Origin: Butyrivibrio fibrisolvens
GTDB lineage: Bacteria; Bacillota; Clostridia; Lachnospirales; Lachnospiraceae
DNA length: 64,000 nucleotides
NCBI RefSeq assembly: GCF_037113525.1
Contig: NZ_CP146963.1
Coordinates: forward strand, 3,596,001-3,660,000
Direction: 5' to 3'
The notes under the pieces: generated by a model
What the model was told of the DNA's origin: nothing
Database searches by the model: none
What the model saw: only the letters and a program-made list of their open reading frames with translations
Shown: piece after piece, positions 62,921 to 64,000 of the stretch
Numbering within the stretch: position 1 is the stretch's first letter
Layout: each line of letters opens with the position of its first letter
Translations under genes and position numbers: made by a program

Positions 62921-63481
62921 TTATGCTTCGCCGTAATTGGCAGTTTCTTTATCTATTATCATATCTTTAAGCTGAGGAAGTGCTTTTTGTGGCTCTTCTC
63001 TTAAAGCTACCATAAAAAGGTATGCACCAATAATAGTCATCTGCGTCATCTCCATAAGTTTTGCAGCGGTAAATCCTGCTGCCTTGACGCTTCTGAAACC
63101 GGGAGTTCCTTCTACTATCATGTTGTACATTTCCTGTACAAGATCATCGTAGCGGCTAAGCTTAGACCATATCTTTGAAGCCTGCTTGATCGGCATATCG
63201 CCGCTATAAAGAAGGCAGTCAACAATAGTTGACTGTATATACGAAGTCTCTGTCCAATCTCCCTTTTTACGAAAGGCATTTACTATCCTGATCATTTCAT
63301 CAGGTTTATCCTTGATCAGTTTTACAACATCTTTGCCCGTAGGAATTTCGGACACAGGAAGCTCTGCAATAAAGCCGCTATCTAGCTCAAATCTGATATA
63401 ATAGCGGTCCTGATATCGCAGTATAAGCTGATATTCACATGTATCATCCAGTAGATCGCTGCAGCTTGCGATAACTTCCAC
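62921..63481 (-). CDS. Unknown protein, 186 residues
   Basis: Soluble protein with a beta-rich start (CEYQLILRYQDRYYIRFELDSGFIAELPV) and a helical remainder including KKGDWTETSYIQSTIVDCLL and AAKLMEMTQMTIIGAYLFMVAL. It follows the 93-residue protein gene by 18 bases, so the two form an operon. GAAAGGAGCTATCC precedes the ATG. No family is recognised. Confidence 0.75.
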   Translation of the reverse strand: MEVIASCSDLLDDTCEYQLILRYQDRYYIRFELDSGFIAELPVSEIPTGKDVVKLIKDKPDEMIRIVNAFRKKGDWTETSYIQSTIVDCLLYSGDMPIKQASKIWSKLSRYDDLVQEMYNMIVEGTPGFRSVKAAGFTAAKLMEMTQMTIIGAYLFMVALREEPQKALPQLKDMIIDKETANYGEA

Positions 63482-63499
63482 GGATAGCTCCTTTCTCCC

Positions 63500-63781
63500 T
63501 TATCCCTGCTGTTCCTCCTGCAATAACTTGATAGCACACATAGCTATTTTATAATAAGCTTCTCTTCCGGTATTCTGCTCTTTTTCTACAACTTCACGCA
63601 GATACTTCTCAGCGCCCTGGATCTGGTCACTTGTGTATCTGACTTCGTTATTATCGGTATGACAGTACAGAGTACCGGTAGCTTTATCATAACGTTCCAT
63701 GATATCGCCATACTTGCTGTATTCCTTACCGAATGTCTTCTTATAAAGCTCATTTATAAGTACATCACGATTATCTGCCAT
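63500..63781 (-). CDS. Unknown protein, 93 residues
   Basis: A small, charged, mostly helical cytoplasmic protein beginning MADNRDVLINELYKKTFGKE and ending EEQQG. AGGAGG lies shortly before the ATG at 63779-63781. It is the first gene of a pair with the 186-residue protein. No motif or family is recognised. Confidence 0.75.
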   Translation of the reverse strand: MADNRDVLINELYKKTFGKEYSKYGDIMERYDKATGTLYCHTDNNEVRYTSDQIQGAEKYLREVVEKEQNTGREAYYKIAMCAIKLLQEEQQG

Positions 63782-63859
63782 ACCCGCCTCCTATATTTTT
63801 ATACGTTATAAAGTGTGTGTATTATTATTTTATCATGCATCTAATAAGTTTAAAAGGAA

Positions 63860-63885
63860 TAAAAAAACCGGTGAGGATTCACCGG
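63860..63885 (-). terminator. Terminator near the right edge
   Basis: CCGGTGA (63868-63874) and TCACCGG (63879-63885) form a 7-bp stem with a 4-base loop and TTTTTTTATT on the minus strand. It would end a minus-strand transcript coming from the right edge or beyond. Confidence 0.75.
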
Positions 63886-63901
63886 ATCATTTTAGGGAGG
63901 A

Positions 63902-63930
63902 GGGCCATCTGATGGGGAGTCAGACAGCCC
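63902..63930. other. Compound hairpin near the right edge
   Basis: GGGC-CA-TCTGA pairs with TCAGA-CA-GCCC around a TGGGGAG loop, with a symmetric CA/CA internal loop. An AGGGAGGAGG ribosome-binding-like run is just before it. Confidence 0.5.
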
Positions 63931-64000
63931 ATTATGAAAAAGTTAAGTTATTGGTTGCTTCGGATCATTTATCGTCTTCCGATAATCTAATATTACATTA
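63912..64000 (+). CDS. Possible start of a gene running off the window
   Basis: An ATG at 63912 follows AGGGAGGAGG by about nine bases and the frame stays open for 29 codons to the edge (MGSQTAHYEKVKLLVASDH...). The start lies inside a compound hairpin, so the hairpin could block it, or the whole could be non-coding. Too short to assign. Confidence 0.3.
   Translation, partial: MGSQTAHYEKVKLLVASDHLSSSDNLILH

Noticed and set aside
63965..64000. End of a minus-strand gene at the right edge
   Set aside because: The frame before the TGA at 63965-63967 meets a TAA at the window edge after only ten codons.
1..64000. CRISPR array or prophage
   Set aside because: No regularly spaced direct repeats with unique spacers and no phage structural genes were seen.

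Overview
The window looks like a chromosome segment of a low-G+C, anaerobic Lachnospiraceae bacterium of the Butyrivibrio/Pseudobutyrivibrio kind. This is an inference from gene content: a maltodextrin uptake operon next to a lipoprotein amylase, type I and type III glutamine synthetases, meso-diaminopimelate dehydrogenase, an ANTAR regulator behind glnA, Gram-positive ribosome-binding sites and TTGACA/TATAAT-like promoters. No rRNA, phage or CRISPR array was seen; there is one tRNA gene.

Layout. 1-5.9 kb: 3' part of an alpha-amylase operon (amylase, MalG-, MalF- and MalE-like proteins, all minus) with a divergent LacI-type regulator broken by an in-frame TGA. 6-11.6 kb: tRNA-Trp, a 15-bp minisatellite at the radA stop, radA, a small conserved protein, clpC with a lysine-rich tail, and a GntR repressor with its operator on the promoter. 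11.8-19.3 kb: a long minus-strand run pyrF-pyrE-two small membrane proteins-purE-purM-purN-purD-SH3b membrane protein, with no convincing terminator until 11.73 kb. 19.4-25.4 kb: cysK-metNIQ (sulfur amino acids) followed by glnA-ANTAR regulator, with a terminator-like hairpin at the very 5' end of the predicted glnA message. 25.5-34.6 kb: a YgjP-type peptidase, a ROK regulator, MgtC with a structured leader, a periplasmic-sensing HD-GYP protein, a sulfur/tRNA cluster (TcdA, rhodanese-TtcA, small protein), an ECF S component and a DUF436 protein. 35-42 kb: SulP permease, an M14 peptidase overlapping a GHL10-amidase fusion, and an ABC_sub_bind-GGDEF-EAL protein. 42.8-49.7 kb: heparinase II/III-like protein, an unknown protein, an intact IS1634/IS4-like element, and glnN. 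49.7-64 kb: heterodimeric ABC exporter, an IS110-family element, diaminopimelate dehydrogenase, HAD phosphatase, asparaginase, an FtsX-type ABC system under a consensus promoter with tandem operators, and unknown small proteins.

The most unusual signal is a family of large palindromic elements at 34.66-34.96, 42.32-42.62 and 58.62-58.85 kb, with a probable core-less relative at 55.50-55.59 kb. In the three full copies the helices differ in sequence but stay base-paired by compensatory changes, while the same small internal loops are kept. That pattern is expected of a structure under selection, either RNA or a DNA hairpin, rather than of simple copying. The core-less relative abuts the left end of the IS110-family element, which itself has subterminal inverted repeats and a structured, gene-free flank that could hold its guide RNA.
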